The notes below the pieces were generated by a model that was not told the DNA's origin, did not search any database, and saw only the letters and a program-made list of their open reading frames with translations. A program made the translations under genes and the position numbers. Positions 6,359 through 6,582 of a stretch of 6,582 bases of DNA are shown here, piece by piece (within the stretch, counting starts at the first letter, position 1; every line of letters begins with the position of its first letter). The DNA is from Nanobdellota archaeon (GTDB lineage: Archaea > Nanobdellota > Nanobdellia > SCGC-AAA011-G17 > VGLX01): positions 1 to 6,582 of the forward strand of contig JAHIPG010000352.1 in assembly GCA_018894775.1 (NCBI GenBank), in the 5' to 3' direction.

Positions 6359-6582
6359 GATTCTACAAATGCCTTACAGGGGTCTATCTTCAAAAGTTTG
6401 AAAGCAGGCTGTAATACCAAAGGTGAAAGTAGTCTAACTGGCAAGACTAAAGGATGCAAACCATCAAAAGCAAGGCCAACTAGACCATTAGCCGCTCCTA
6501 CAAATCCTGCAACCAAATATTCACCGTCATTTGCTTTCTTACTCTTAACATATTTTTTAACAACCAAATTACGCACAATAGG
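6355..6582 (-). CDS. Secreted/membrane-anchored paralog, array member 6 (3' part only; start outside window)
   Basis: The frame is open from the right edge to the TGA at 6355-6357, giving 75 visible residues beginning PIVRNL. These align without gaps at the start to PIIRNL in member 2 and PIARNW in member 3, so the piece is the C-terminal module of another full-length paralog. A GTG at 6574-6576 lies in frame but corresponds to an internal Val, not a start. Visible parts are a strongly basic loop (R4, K9, K10, K13, K15, K16), Gly-rich hydrophobic segment 2 at about 22-39, DGLHP at 40-44 and a proline-spaced tail (44, 48, 54, 59) ending IDPCKAF. The stop overlaps the start of member 5 by 4 bases. 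Signal peptide and helical domain are presumed from the paralogs, not seen. Confidence 0.9.
   Translation of the reverse strand, partial: PIVRNLVVKKYVKSKKANDGEYLVAGFVGAANGLVGLAFDGLHPLVLPVRLLSPLVLQPAFKLLKIDPCKAFVES

Larger units (their letters stand above)
1..6582 (-). other. Single tandem operon of at least six paralogs
   Basis: All six genes lie on the minus strand with junctions of -4 (6355-6358), +1 (4966), -4 (3493-3496), -4 (2141-2144) and +4 bases (731-734). No space remains for internal promoters or terminators outside coding sequence, so one polycistronic mRNA starting right of position 6582 is the simplest reading. Similar lengths (451-490 codons) and shared end modules show that the set arose by tandem duplication, and divergent middles show that most duplications are old. 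Co-translation would favour coordinated amounts of the products. No gene of another family appears, so the array itself gives no partner clue. Confidence 0.88.

Noticed and set aside
6355..6576. Short 73-codon gene starting at GTG 6574-6576
   Set aside because: The frame continues to the window edge with P-I before the GTG, matching the internal P-I-I/A-R-N of members 2 and 3. It is the end of a longer gene, not a small protein.
1..6582. Alternative genetic code with TGA read as an amino acid
   Set aside because: TGA ends four of the five visible genes right at the start of the next family member and does not occur inside the frames. The standard meaning fits.
1..6582. Mobile element, CRISPR array, tRNA or rRNA
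   Set aside because: No transposase, terminal inverted repeats, regular short repeats or RNA-like segments were seen; the strand is fully occupied by coding sequence. The repeats present are explained by paralogy.
1..6582. Array of toxin-immunity genes or known variable surface lipoproteins
   Set aside because: Tandem divergent paralogs would fit such a pattern, but no toxin, lipobox, recombination site or known motif is visible. It remains only one of several possibilities.

Overview
The whole window is one minus-strand coding block. It holds at least six consecutive paralogous genes, read from right to left: a 3' fragment (75 residues visible) at the right edge, four complete genes of 463, 490, 451 and 469 codons, and a 5' fragment (243 residues visible) running off the left edge. 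Junctions are 4-base ATGA overlaps (three), a 1-base gap and a 4-base gap. There is no intergenic region, promoter, terminator, RNA gene, mobile element or CRISPR. The transcription start, and probably further genes, lie to the right of the window. The left end also lies outside.

All members share one plan. First comes a Lys-rich N-terminal signal peptide of about 34-35 residues ending in small-x-small (AYA, IYA, VYG). Next is a long, charged, Cys-poor, mostly helical region with coiled-coil character that carries conserved landmarks: an EF-hand-like loop near residues 67-83, a Tyr-(Pro)-Gly-Leu motif, a second Y-x-[LI]-x-D-I helix, and a YG-x-x-N...WADS motif. Last is a conserved C-terminal module: an N-P turn, hydrophobic segment 1, a basic loop beginning R-N/R, a Gly-rich hydrophobic segment 2, then D-G-L-H-P and a tail with regularly spaced prolines. 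Charge distribution suggests an extracytoplasmic helical domain anchored by a C-terminal membrane hairpin. I do not recognise this family and assign no function.

The host is AT-rich (roughly one third G+C by eye), uses TGA and TAA as ordinary stops, favours ATA for Ile with AGA/AGG for many Arg, and has one good Shine-Dalgarno (AAGGAGATGA) at 2152-2161. This would fit a small-genome DPANN-type archaeon or an AT-rich bacterium. The window has no taxonomic marker, so this is a weak inference leaning to archaea.

The most notable points are the tandem expansion itself, a roughly 96 % nucleotide identity between the signal-peptide segments of the two leftmost genes that stops at the predicted cleavage site, and the uncharacterised C-terminal module. 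Together they suggest a co-expressed, diversifying set of cell-envelope proteins.
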